The notes under the pieces are model-generated. The model was not told the origin of the DNA. It saw only the letters and a program-made list of their open reading frames with translations, and made no database searches. DNA of 64,000 nucleotides from NCBI RefSeq assembly GCF_017745095.1, contig NZ_JAGHZZ010000001.1, positions 434,001-498,000 on the forward strand. The letters are read 5' to 3'. This DNA is from Sporocytophaga sp. (GTDB taxonomy: Bacteria > Bacteroidota > Bacteroidia > Cytophagales > Cytophagaceae). This document shows, piece by piece, positions 1-8,018 of the stretch. The stretch's first letter is position 1. Each line of letters starts with the position of its first letter. The translations under genes were made by a program, and so were the position numbers.

Positions 1-185
1 GGTTTTTTAAGGCAGAAGGTAAAGATCTGGCTTTCACAGAAAATCAAACGATTCATTTCGATAATACTAATCAGACGGTGACTTTTTATTATCTGAAAGG
101 AAGTACCTATAAGGTTGGCAACTATACTATTGAGCTATATTCCGATGGACATAAAATAGGGGAAACAGATCTTCAGATAAAATAA
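1..185 (+). CDS. C-terminal end of an unidentified protein (partial)
   Basis: A reading frame enters from the left edge and runs 60 codons to a TAA at 183-185. The visible end (…GNYTIELYSDGHKIGETDLQIK) alternates hydrophobic and polar residues as in the last strands of a beta-sandwich domain, and the phrase G-x-Y-x-I-E-L-Y-x-D-G-x-x-I-G resembles the closing hairpin of Ig-like surface or periplasmic domains. The rest lies outside the window, so no function is assigned. A weak hairpin with a T-tract follows. Confidence 0.7.
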   Translation, partial: FFKAEGKDLAFTENQTIHFDNTNQTVTFYYLKGSTYKVGNYTIELYSDGHKIGETDLQIK

Positions 186-204
186 CTTCTTTCCGATCTA
201 TAAT

Positions 205-238
205 TAAAGGGACTCTACAGTGGTATGGTCCTTTTTTT
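205..238 (+). terminator. Weak intrinsic terminator after the partial gene
   Basis: AAAGGGAC pairs imperfectly with GTCCTTTT around a 14-base loop and is followed by a run of seven T. It sits 20 bases after the stop codon of the leftmost gene. Confidence 0.45.
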
Positions 239-509
239 ATGGAAACCCATTAAATCGTTTTCCTGATAATGAAGGTGAGTTAGCAATAGGTGGAGGACAT
301 ATACACATAGTTTTTGTTCTGACCTAATAATTTTTTCTCTGTGTCTTCTCTGTGTATCTCTGTGAAATAATTTTATTTGCATATTAGAAGAGTCTCCTAA
401 TTAAAAATTCTCACGTTGCTGATCTCGTTAATCATCACTATTTTATGCCTTGATTAATATTAAAGTATTACATGTATTTTTAATCTTTAATCTCTTAGTT
501 TAGGGAACT
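239..509. other. Intergenic region upstream of the permease
   Basis: No gene is visible. The only structure is a threefold CTCTGTG motif at 337-364, spaced by 10-11 bases, so on one face of the helix. No clear TTTG/TAnnTTTG promoter was found. Confidence 0.5.
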
Positions 510-1850
510 ATGGAAGAAAGAGTCAATAAAGGGAAAAATAAAATAGGTCTTATTAGCGCCACCTGTGTCGTTGTTGCGAGCATGATTGGGACGGGAGTAT
601 TTACCGGTCTGGGCTTCCAGGCAGCAGGTGTGAAATCCGTTTCTGCGTTGCTTTTACTTTGGCTGATTAGCGGTGTGGTAACTATTTTCGGAGCACTCAC
701 ATATGCTGAACTTGCCACACATATGCCAAGGTCAGGAGGGGAGTACCACTATCTATCAAAAGTTTACCATCCAGTCATTGGGTTTATGAGTGGATGGATT
801 TCACTGACTGTTGGATTTGCTGCTCCAATTGCAGTTTCCGCTATGGCCTTTGGTTTTTATGTTTCCAAAGTTTATCAAATGGATAAAGAGGTTTTAGCCA
901 CAGTACTTATAGTTATGCTTACTATTCTTAATCTTTTTGGGCTAAAGACAGGAAGTCGATTCCATAACTTTGCTACTATTTTTAATGTAGCTCTTATCGT
1001 CATATTTATCTTTGTCGGATATTTTTTTGTTGAATCACATCATTTTCAAGTATCTTTCATCAAGCAGGATTTCAGTGCCGTTATGGATCCTGCTTTTGCT
1101 GTTTCACTAATCTATGCATCGTTTGCCTATTCCGGATGGAATTCCGCAGCTTATATTGCAGGTGAAGTTGCAGAGCCGACTAGAAATCTTCCCAAAGCTC
1201 TGTTCTTCGGAACTTTGATTGTGCTTGTATTATATGTGTCGCTGAATTTTGTTTTTCTCTATAATGTACCTGTTGAGGAATTGGCAGGAAAGGTGGAGAT
1301 AGGTTTCATTGCAGGAATGAAGGTCTTTGGCCTCGCCGGAGGAAAAATGATTGCTCTGCTGATTTCATTTGGTTTGGTAGCCTCTGTAAATGCCTTGATA
1401 ATCACAGGCCCTAGGGTGTCTCAGACAATGGGTGAAGATTATCCGGCGCTCCAGAAAATTTCAATAAACAATGGATTTAAATCTCCATGGGTTGCTATCC
1501 TGCTACAGTCATTTTTAGCACTTGTACTTATATATACATCCACTTTTGAGTCTGTAATTACATATATTGGTTTTACTATTAATTTATTTACAACACTCAC
1601 TGTTGCCGGTGTTTTTATCTTCAGATTAAGAATGAAAAATAAAACTGGAGAAAAAAGGGAGTACAAGACATGGGGATATCCTTTAGTGCCAATTATTTTT
1701 ATAGTTCAGCAGTGCTGGATGTTATTTTATCTTGGAAAAGAAAAAAGTGAAGCATCTTTGGCGGGACTCATTACAGTTGCAATTGGTATTTTACTTTACT
1801 TTATTGTCAGAAGAAAAAATTATCAGAAAGAGGTTATTAATACTCTTTAA
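510..1850 (+). CDS. APC-superfamily amino acid permease
   Basis: A 446-residue inner-membrane transporter with about 12 hydrophobic segments. Helix 1 carries the unwound-helix motif G-T-G-V-F (residues 27-31) that binds the amino-acid backbone in APC transporters, and the cytoplasmic motif G-E-V-A-E-P-T-R-N-L-P-K-A-L at 218-231 matches the family consensus E-x-x-N/P-x-R-x-x-P-x-A. Length and layout fit the LAT/YfnA/SteT-like branch of uptake or exchange carriers. The substrate cannot be read from sequence. The start is the first ATG; no Shine-Dalgarno site is evident, as usual in Bacteroidota. It is followed after 26 bases by a tiny lipoprotein gene on the same strand. Confidence 0.9.
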   Translation: MEERVNKGKNKIGLISATCVVVASMIGTGVFTGLGFQAAGVKSVSALLLLWLISGVVTIFGALTYAELATHMPRSGGEYHYLSKVYHPVIGFMSGWISLTVGFAAPIAVSAMAFGFYVSKVYQMDKEVLATVLIVMLTILNLFGLKTGSRFHNFATIFNVALIVIFIFVGYFFVESHHFQVSFIKQDFSAVMDPAFAVSLIYASFAYSGWNSAAYIAGEVAEPTRNLPKALFFGTLIVLVLYVSLNFVFLYNVPVEELAGKVEIGFIAGMKVFGLAGGKMIALLISFGLVASVNALIITGPRVSQTMGEDYPALQKISINNGFKSPWVAILLQSFLALVLIYTSTFESVITYIGFTINLFTTLTVAGVFIFRLRMKNKTGEKREYKTWGYPLVPIIFIVQQCWMLFYLGKEKSEASLAGLITVAIGILLYFIVRRKNYQKEVINTL

Positions 1851-1876
1851 TTTATATACCATTTTTAAAATAAGTT

Positions 1877-2050
1877 ATGTGGAAAGCAAATACAATCTCT
1901 TATTATCTATCAGCCTTCATTATCTTTTTCAGCAGTTGTTCGAGTGATACTCAAAAGGAAAAACCTAACAAGGACAGCCTTGAGCAGAAGAAGATACAAG
2001 ATACTTTGAAAATAGATGAACCTATGCAGGCATACCTTGAGATTAAATGA
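1877..2050 (+). CDS. 57-residue putative lipoprotein
   Basis: The protein begins M-W-K-A-N-T and has a hydrophobic stretch ending in a lipobox (F-F-S-S-C, Cys about residue 21). A short charged tail rich in K, D, E and Q follows. This is the pattern of a small lipoprotein anchored by an acylated cysteine. It lies 26 bases downstream of the permease on the same strand and may be co-transcribed. No family is recognised. Confidence rests on the signal peptide, since the frame is short. Confidence 0.6.
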   Translation: MWKANTISYYLSAFIIFFSSCSSDTQKEKPNKDSLEQKKIQDTLKIDEPMQAYLEIK

Positions 2051-2181
2051 TTTTTAATCTTCTTTTAACATTAAGACTGATTAATCTGACTGGCTGTTTG
2101 TGCTGTACTAAGAAAACATGCTAAGGTTTAAACATTTGTAAGTAATTTCTGATTTAGGAATAAATAAAATGTTTATAACTG

Positions 2182-3378
2182 ATGAAAAGTAATGTGATCT
2201 TCAAAGGAATTTTATCATCGCTGCTTTTCTCTTCTGTTACAGCCTTTGCTCAGGATGAAAATATTACACTTCTTCTGCATAAAGATACAACTGCTGCTAT
2301 CAGAAGGGTGGTTCAACATCCCTATAAATTCAGAGTACAGGTCGTTTACACTCAAGTGCGGAAAGATTCAATAGGTAAGTTGGTATTTGTTGCTTCAGAT
2401 TTCAGAATTAATGACGATGAGTATTTTTATCCTGCAACTCTAGTTAAGCTGCCGATTGCCGCTCTTGCTCTGGAAAAAATAAATAGCCTCCATACAAACG
2501 GACTATCCAAAGACTCGTACCTGAAGGTACTAGTACCTTATATTTCAAAGAAAGAAAAACCTGTGACAATCCGTGAGAACATCATAAGGATGTTGGTTCT
2601 GAATGATAAGAATGCCTTCAATCGTCTTTATGAATTTCTCGGTCAGGAGTATATCAATAGCAGGCTGGAACAACTAGGCTATGAGAAGACCCGTATAATT
2701 CAAAGGTTTAATTCTGCTAGCACGGAAGAAAACAGAACTACTGGTCCATATGAAATTACTGATAGCCTTGGTAAGACTTTATATAAAGGTATGAAAGTGA
2801 CTTGCAGGAAAAAGTTTACTAATCCGATTAAAGAAACTAAGATCGGAACTGGCTATATAGAAGGAAAGAAGTTTGTAAGAGTAGCGAAAGATTTTCAAAA
2901 CAGTAACAACTTTCCATTGAGTGAAGCGCACAGAATGCTTATTTCTGTTATTTATCCTGAGGAGACAGCAGTGGAGAATAGATTCAATATTAGTGCAGAA
3001 GATTTTGAGTTTCTTAAGACAGCGTTAGGATACTTTCCAAAAGAAGCAGGGATATTGGAATGGATGAATGATGAAAAGATTTATGATACTCAAGAAAAAT
3101 TTTTATTTGCTGGAGCATCAAAAGATAGCCTACCGCATGGATTAAGAATTTATAACAAAGCAGGTTTTGATTATGGCTTCATCGCTGATTGCGCCTATAT
3201 TCAAGACAAAGAGAAGGATGTTGAGTTTTTTGTTTCTGCTGTTTTATATACAAATAGCAAAGATATATTAAGTGAAGAAGGGTATGAATATAAAGAAAAT
3301 GGATATCCTTTTTTAAAAGAATTAGGTAAATTGATTTATTATCACGAAATTCGAATCAAAGATATAACTGTCAAATAA
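2182..3378 (+). CDS. Exported class-A-beta-lactamase-like protein with altered catalytic motifs
   Basis: 398 residues with a signal peptide cleaved after A-F-A-Q (about residue 24). The fold is that of serine hydrolases of the class A beta-lactamase/penicillin-binding family. The S-x-x-K motif reads T-L-V-K (residues 86-89, context Y-P-A-T-L-V-K-L-P), so Thr replaces the nucleophilic Ser. The S-D-N motif position reads N-D-K (141-143) before A-F-N-R-L-Y-E-F-L-G, and the K-T/S-G motif reads K-A-G (326-328) in R-I-Y-N-K-A-G-F-D-Y-G-F. Bacteroidota relatives normally have S-T-V-K and S-D-N. I infer reduced or lost acyl-enzyme chemistry, perhaps a peptidoglycan- or ligand-binding role. It converges on gldM across a strong shared terminator. 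Confidence 0.8.
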   Translation: MKSNVIFKGILSSLLFSSVTAFAQDENITLLLHKDTTAAIRRVVQHPYKFRVQVVYTQVRKDSIGKLVFVASDFRINDDEYFYPATLVKLPIAALALEKINSLHTNGLSKDSYLKVLVPYISKKEKPVTIRENIIRMLVLNDKNAFNRLYEFLGQEYINSRLEQLGYEKTRIIQRFNSASTEENRTTGPYEITDSLGKTLYKGMKVTCRKKFTNPIKETKIGTGYIEGKKFVRVAKDFQNSNNFPLSEAHRMLISVIYPEETAVENRFNISAEDFEFLKTALGYFPKEAGILEWMNDEKIYDTQEKFLFAGASKDSLPHGLRIYNKAGFDYGFIADCAYIQDKEKDVEFFVSAVLYTNSKDILSEEGYEYKENGYPFLKELGKLIYYHEIRIKDITVK

Positions 3379-3395
3379 AGTAACCCTAAAAAAGC

Positions 3396-3428
3396 AGAGA
3401 GGACCGCCCTAACGGTCCTCTTTCTTTT
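3396..3428. terminator. Bidirectional terminator between the hydrolase-like gene and gldM
   Basis: A perfect 9-bp stem (AGAGGACCG at 3398-3406, CGGTCCTCT at 3413-3421) with a 6-base loop, A-rich on the left and T-rich on the right, so it can serve both convergent genes. Confidence 0.9.
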
Positions 3429-3437
3429 TAGCTCTCT

Positions 3438-5033
3438 TTAGAAAAGAGATACCACCTCAGGTTTTTCCGGCATCTTAACATCTTCAAGATCTCCTTTGTA
3501 ATTTCTTCTTTTAACTTGTTTTATATCAATGATTATATTGTCGTTTGGGTTGAGTTGTGAGCCCAGATCATTTACGTTAATGGTAGCGGTTTTGAAAGTT
3601 TTTGCAGGACTTCCTCTTCTTCCACGTCCCAAGGAGACGGCCCATTCAGTAATGTTATAGTTAGCTTCTCGCGGAAGCATTCTTTGAAAATCGGGATTGG
3701 GTATCATTCTTACGCTGATATTTCTGACAGTTTTTGCTTCCACTCCCACACGAGGATCTATGACCCTGCCATTCACTCTTACTTCAACCGTAGGGGGTGG
3801 AATAAGCTTTATTGTAAACTTTTGTTCACCAATATAATTCCCATTGCTACTTACTTTTAGAGAAACTGTAGGAATGCTTCCTGTCGGGACGATCATCACT
3901 TCACCTTTTCTGGAACCTTTGGTTACACTTGCGCCTTCTATCTTGAAGTCCGGATTATAATTGTTGGCAAGAGCAGGAACCTGTATATTCAAATTGTTGC
4001 CGCAGTTTTTATAAAGCGCTGGTGGCGTTGCAGACTGGACCTGAATGACTGGTTCGGTGACAATATAGTCTTCGGTGATGGTGTAAATGGTGTCTTGTCC
4101 ATTGGGCTTTTTAATTTTTATTTTCCCTGTCCATGATTTTTTAATCTCTCCTCCAATGTAGTTCCCTCCACTTGCAGTAAATGAAAATTTTCCTACTCCA
4201 TTGTTATCTACTACAAGATCAGCATTCCCGACACTTATTTTAGGCTTGTCTGAATTGGTAATAGCGGTCAAAAATACATCGGCCTCATACTTCATACCAG
4301 CAGGTATAATCTTGGTTCCTGTTCTGACCATTGGTAATAATTCATCAACTTTATATTCGTCTGCATCAAGCTTTTTACTTTTTGCATCTAATACAACAGC
4401 TTCAATACCTACCACTCTGGATTCCATTTCACTTAATGCCGCAAGAGCTGCAACTAATGGGGTTTGTCCGAAATTCAATTCTGCAAAATCTTTATTTCTT
4501 TGGTCCGGGTTGTTTTTTAGCAAAGGATCTTCAGAAGCGTCAAGAGCAATAGCTCCGAATTTTTTATCCGAACGTTCATTCACAAAGCTTACATAGTCGT
4601 TCAGTTTTTTCTTTAGCTCATAAGCTTTACCATTTTTTGCAGCACCAATCATGATTACTTCCACTTCTGTTTCTTCTTTAGCTCCTTTCAAAGTTCCGTC
4701 TTCTTCCAGCCCACCTGTTTTCGTGATCATATCCTTTTTCAGATTATCTATAAAAGTAACAAGGTCTCGGGTTTTTTGAGAGATGGCTTCTGCTTCTTCT
4801 TTCAGTTTTACCTCATCGGCTTTATTTCCTTTTTGCTTTACAGCAGAGGCTATATTTTTAAGTTTTTCGCTGCTAATATCTTTTGTCTCAGCTACAGTTT
4901 TCTCAAGGCTATCATTGAGATACTGGAATTTGTATATCAATGCTGAGCTTACCTGAAGCGCAAGCAATGCGGTTAAGACGAGGTACATCATACCTATCAT
5001 CTTTTGTCTTGGTGTTTCTTTAGATCCTGCCAT
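3438..5033 (-). CDS. gldM: Gliding motility / type IX secretion protein GldM (PorM)
   Basis: 531 residues. The N-terminus M-A-G-S-K-E-T-P-R-Q-K-M-I-G-M-M-Y-L-V-L-T-A-L-L is the GldM signature. One transmembrane helix (about residues 12-33) is followed by a helical segment and a row of beta domains in the periplasm. In known systems GldM dimers pair with GldL in the inner membrane as the proton-driven T9SS motor and reach to the GldK/GldN ring. Length is normal for the family. Unlike the usual gldK-gldL-gldM-gldN operon, no partner gene lies on either side: upstream is a DUF2867 gene and downstream a convergent hydrolase-like gene. It may therefore be either the only GldM moved away from its operon, or a second copy. 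Confidence 0.93.
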   Translation of the reverse strand: MAGSKETPRQKMIGMMYLVLTALLALQVSSALIYKFQYLNDSLEKTVAETKDISSEKLKNIASAVKQKGNKADEVKLKEEAEAISQKTRDLVTFIDNLKKDMITKTGGLEEDGTLKGAKEETEVEVIMIGAAKNGKAYELKKKLNDYVSFVNERSDKKFGAIALDASEDPLLKNNPDQRNKDFAELNFGQTPLVAALAALSEMESRVVGIEAVVLDAKSKKLDADEYKVDELLPMVRTGTKIIPAGMKYEADVFLTAITNSDKPKISVGNADLVVDNNGVGKFSFTASGGNYIGGEIKKSWTGKIKIKKPNGQDTIYTITEDYIVTEPVIQVQSATPPALYKNCGNNLNIQVPALANNYNPDFKIEGASVTKGSRKGEVMIVPTGSIPTVSLKVSSNGNYIGEQKFTIKLIPPPTVEVRVNGRVIDPRVGVEAKTVRNISVRMIPNPDFQRMLPREANYNITEWAVSLGRGRRGSPAKTFKTATINVNDLGSQLNPNDNIIIDIKQVKRRNYKGDLEDVKMPEKPEVVSLF

Positions 5034-5224
5034 ATTAGTATAGTGTTAAGTTTCCACAAATAATAATGGCGCGCCGTTTTAAGTCATGACTGAAGAATTT
5101 TCATCTTCGACCTCATAATACAGAATGGAAAAAAAGATACAGAATTAAAAAAAATATTTTTTGTCTATTAAGAATAGGTAGTGATTTTCAATAATTAAGG
5201 ATGTCCATTCAGGATAATCTGAAC

Positions 5225-5758
5225 TTATATTTTGTCGTTGATTACCCTTGTAACAATGCTGTTCATCATAGCTGGCACAATGAACTGGTGGAATGGTTTT
5301 ATGACAGTGAAATAGAATCTTCCGAAAGAATTGTTAAATCTTACCGGAGTTGTAAGTGTAAATACATAGTTACCATTCCCGCTTTGGGTTAAGTGAAATA
5401 GAATTCTAAAGTCAAGATGTTTGTCATCTTCTCCGATCATTACCTCATTATCACTTTTATCAATGACCTTGAAGAGACCAAGTCCGTTTCCTTTCTCAAC
5501 TCTGAAGAGCTCTCGCTGACGCTTACTGTCGTTTAGCTCAGAAACTTTCAGGCCAAACATTTTAACTACTGTATTCCTAAGAATAAATAGTTTTTCAATC
5601 CATCTGGGAGAAGCGTCAAAGAAGGCGTAGACAAGATCATCGACATTGATGGACCTTTCACATTTGAATTCTGTTTTATAAGAGTCCTGGTAGTGAACAG
5701 GATAAAAGTTTTCTGTAATGAGAGGATTTTCAGCAGGAGAGGATTTTATGATATGCAT
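5225..5758 (-). CDS. DUF2867-like protein
   Basis: 177 residues, soluble, without signal peptide. The end contains D-D-K-H-L-D-F-R and G-R-F-Y-F-T-V-I-K-P-F-H-Q-F-I-V, which match the conserved core of DUF2867 (…DDxHLDFR…GRxY…PFHRxIV). The biochemical role of that family is not established. It lies about 190 bases upstream of gldM on the same strand, close enough for shared transcription, though no functional link is known. An inverted repeat (5813-5845) lies in its leader. Confidence 0.72.
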   Translation of the reverse strand: MHIIKSSPAENPLITENFYPVHYQDSYKTEFKCERSINVDDLVYAFFDASPRWIEKLFILRNTVVKMFGLKVSELNDSKRQRELFRVEKGNGLGLFKVIDKSDNEVMIGEDDKHLDFRILFHLTQSGNGNYVFTLTTPVRFNNSFGRFYFTVIKPFHQFIVPAMMNSIVTRVINDKI

Positions 5759-5812
5759 AGGTTTCTCTGAATGTATATGTTAAAAATGAGATCAAAAAAA
5801 TTGCTTTATAAT

Positions 5813-5845
5813 TTATACTTGCCACAAATGTTATGGCAAGTATAA
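5813..5845. repeat. Perfect 12-bp inverted repeat in the leader of the DUF2867 gene
   Basis: TTATACTTGCCA (5813-5824) and TGGCAAGTATAA (5834-5845) are exact complements around 9 bases. On the + strand it is followed by a run of A, so for minus-strand transcription the T-run comes before the stem. That makes it an unlikely terminator and a possible operator or leader hairpin for the gene ending upstream at 5758. Confidence 0.6.
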
Positions 5846-5950
5846 AAAAAACATTGTTTATCTAAACTGACATTCGGTGATATATTTTCCGAGAAGTTTA
5901 TAGTATAATTTTAATATGGGAGTTATTTAGTAAGTGATATTTTAGATTCA

Positions 5951-6562
5951 CTACTTTTTATAAGCGTAATCCAGAATATAATTTGCCAAAATTTTCCCAG
6001 CTTTTGCATAGCATTCCTGCATTCTCAATCCTGCGTCAAATGATGCAAAGCCGGCGGATCCTTCCACACCTTTTATTCTAAGCCTGCAAAGCACCTTATC
6101 TGGCTCATCAGATTTTGTAAAAATAAATTCCATATCCGCCATAGCAGGAGCACTAGCTATTGTTCCAGTGTAAAAGCCTGGATCAATTCTTAGCGTCTTT
6201 ACAGTTACTGTATATGTTGCACTGGTGTCCTTGCTTATATGGAGTTTCTTTTTAGCAAGATATTTATTAAAGAGCTCCGAAAATCTTCTGGGAAAATCAT
6301 CAGTTTTATTGAATTGCCATTCGCTTTCCCATTTATTGCCAGATCCCTCAGATCTGGAGTTTTTGGTCTCTCGTTTTTCTTCTACATATAATTGCTCTGG
6401 TGTGTCACCAATTAACATTCCCTGATAATCAAATTGGAGGTTCAATACAGATTGATCCTTTAAAAACTTAATCTCTTCAGATTTCTCTTTATCTGTTTTT
6501 TGAGAAAAGCAATTATAAGAAAGGACAAATAATATTATAAGTGTTGTGAAAAAATGTTTCAT
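5951..6562 (-). CDS. Exported protein of unknown function
   Basis: 203 residues starting M-K-H-F-F-T-T-L-I-I-L, a standard signal peptide cleaved near Y-N-C-F-S-Q. I chose this ATG at 6562 over an upstream TTG, which would put eight residues in front of the signal peptide and overlap purU. The mature part is mixed alpha/beta with a central segment (T-Y-T-V-T-V-K-T-L-R-I-D-P-G-F) that looks like the barrel core of Bacteroidota periplasmic proteins resembling GNA1162/CsgG-type folds, but I do not recognise a family. It follows purU by 16 bases on the same strand and is probably co-transcribed. Confidence 0.7.
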   Translation of the reverse strand: MKHFFTTLIILFVLSYNCFSQKTDKEKSEEIKFLKDQSVLNLQFDYQGMLIGDTPEQLYVEEKRETKNSRSEGSGNKWESEWQFNKTDDFPRRFSELFNKYLAKKKLHISKDTSATYTVTVKTLRIDPGFYTGTIASAPAMADMEFIFTKSDEPDKVLCRLRIKGVEGSAGFASFDAGLRMQECYAKAGKILANYILDYAYKK

Positions 6563-6578
6563 TAGTATTTTATAGTTA

Positions 6579-7415
6579 TTAATCAAAAATTACAGTCTTA
6601 TTTCCGCTCACAAATACTCTTTCTTCAAACACAAGCTTTAGAGCTTTAGCAAGCACAATTTTTTCTACGTCTTTTCCTGCAAGAGCCATGTCTGCAGCAC
6701 TGTGGGAATGGGCTACTGGTAGTACATTCTGTGCAATGATAGGGCCCTGGTCGAGATCTTCATTTACAAAATGTGCTGTTGCTCCTATGATTTTTACTCC
6801 CCGTTCAAATGCCTGTGCATAAGGACTCGCACCAATGAATGCAGGAAGGAACGAATGGTGGATGTTGATGATTTTGTTTGGATACTTTGCTATAAATTCC
6901 GGGGAAAGGATACGCATATACTTCGCAAGCACTATATATTGAAAGTCCAACTCTGAAAGCACCTGATGAATATATTTTTCATGATCCTGTCTAGATCTGT
7001 TTTCATGACTTACATAATAAAAAGGAATATCAAACTTTGATGCGATCTTATCAAGTATCATGTAATTACTGATCACCGCTTCAACAGACATGTTCAGGTC
7101 TTTAAAATAATTTCTCACAAGCAAGTCGCTCAGACAATGGTGCTCTTTAGTCACCATTAGTACAACCTTTTTCTGTTCTTTTTGAGTGAGCTTAATTGTT
7201 GATCCCGTGGGAAGAATTTCCCTTAGTTCTTCTAAAAGAGGTTTTTCAGGAAAAAAACCTGTGAACTCAGTCCGCATAAAAAACCAACCTCTGTTTTTAT
7301 CTACAAATTCAGAGTTTTCTATAATATTAAGGTGGTTTTTATATAATAACCCTGTTATCTTAAAAATCAGTCCTTTCTCGTCAGGACAGTCAATCAGCAA
7401 AATCGTGTTTTCCAT
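6579..7415 (-). CDS. purU: Formyltetrahydrofolate deformylase PurU
   Basis: 278 residues. The enzyme hydrolyses 10-formyl-tetrahydrofolate to formate and THF, balancing one-carbon units and feeding formate to PurT. An N-terminal ACT domain (I-L-L-I-D-C-P-D-E-K-G-L) precedes the formyltransferase domain. The catalytic triad is visible as N184 and H186 in I-I-N-I-H-H-S-F-L-P-A-F and D222 in L-D-Q-G-P-I-I. I chose the ATG at 7415 because it gives the family N-terminus; an upstream ATG at 7445 would add ten residues. A -7-like TAATTTTG on the minus strand at 7430-7437 lies between the two, which also favours the shorter form. It is transcribed divergently from marR. Confidence 0.93.
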   Translation of the reverse strand: MENTILLIDCPDEKGLIFKITGLLYKNHLNIIENSEFVDKNRGWFFMRTEFTGFFPEKPLLEELREILPTGSTIKLTQKEQKKVVLMVTKEHHCLSDLLVRNYFKDLNMSVEAVISNYMILDKIASKFDIPFYYVSHENRSRQDHEKYIHQVLSELDFQYIVLAKYMRILSPEFIAKYPNKIINIHHSFLPAFIGASPYAQAFERGVKIIGATAHFVNEDLDQGPIIAQNVLPVAHSHSAADMALAGKDVEKIVLAKALKLVFEERVFVSGNKTVIFD

Positions 7416-7486
7416 GAAACTATATTTTTGCAAAATTAAACGCATTTAAGGGAGAAACGAATGATTTGTGGGATGATTTTGTTTAA

Positions 7487-7518
7487 TTTGAAAATGGTAT
7501 GCATGCATAACATTTTTG
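7487..7518 (+). promoter_or_regulatory. Promoter with 26-bp palindromic operator upstream of marR-fad operon
   Basis: A palindrome at 7491-7516 has half-sites AAAATGGTATGCA and TGCATAACATTTT; 12 of 13 paired positions match, and the centre TATGCATGCATA is perfect. It fills the 20-base gap between a -33-like TTTG (7487-7490) and a -7-like CATTTTTG (7511-7518, one mismatch to TAnnTTTG). A dimer bound there would block RNA polymerase. Size and position fit a MarR-family operator, most simply for autoregulation of the gene starting at 7553. Confidence 0.65.
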
Positions 7519-7552
7519 TGGATTATTCGTTTCTACCAAAAAAACCAGAGTT

Positions 7553-8017
7553 ATGAAGCCCTATCAAACGGTTTGTTTCCATATTAAGACTACCTGGCAT
7601 GCAATTTCCAGGATGTATAATGAGCAGGCTGCAAAATTCGGGTACACAGCGTCAATAGGTTATGTCCTTTTATATATAGATACTGTAGAAGGAACTCCGG
7701 CTACCAAGATTGGTCCTTTGATTGGAATGGAGCCGAGAAGTCTTACCCGAATGCTGAAAAGTCTGGAGGAAAGCGAATTGATCCGCAGAGTACAAGACAA
7801 GAAAGATAAAAGACTTGTGAAGATATTTCTGACCGAAAAAGGCAAAGAAAAAAAGGAGATGGCTAAGAAGGTTGTCAGAAGATTTAATCAGGTTGTGCGT
7901 GAGGAGATTCCGGAAGAAAAATTAAAAGTATTTTTTGAAGTCGCGGAAAAAATAAATAGTATTATCGAACATAAAGAAATTTATAATAATAAAACCGAAA
8001 ACACTAACACTTTTTAG
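7553..8017 (+). CDS. MarR-family transcriptional regulator, probable regulator of the fad operon
   Basis: 154 residues with a winged helix-turn-helix: T-P-A-T-K-I-G-P-L-I-G-M-E-P-R-S-L-T-R is the recognition region and D-K-K-D-K-R-L-V-K-I-F-L-T the wing with the conserved D-x-R. MarR proteins act as dimers on palindromes and are often released by small ligands. The stop codon is one base from the fadN start, so it is the first gene of the beta-oxidation operon. By context it may sense fatty acyl-CoA or a related compound, the job done by the TetR-type FadR in Bacillus; that is inference. Confidence 0.9.
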   Translation: MKPYQTVCFHIKTTWHAISRMYNEQAAKFGYTASIGYVLLYIDTVEGTPATKIGPLIGMEPRSLTRMLKSLEESELIRRVQDKKDKRLVKIFLTEKGKEKKEMAKKVVRRFNQVVREEIPEEKLKVFFEVAEKINSIIEHKEIYNNKTENTNTF

Positions 8018-8018
8018 T

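Noticed and set aside
337-364. Threefold CTCTGTG as a regulatory repeat
   Set aside because: Short low-complexity pyrimidine/GT motif with no other promoter element nearby; not enough to call an operator.
4201-4596. 131-residue plus-strand frame inside gldM
   Set aside because: Antisense shadow of gldM; Ser/Thr/Leu-rich composition expected of a reverse-complement frame.
5201-5392. 63-residue plus-strand frame between gldM and the DUF2867 gene
   Set aside because: Mostly antisense to the end of the DUF2867 gene; no signal or family motif.
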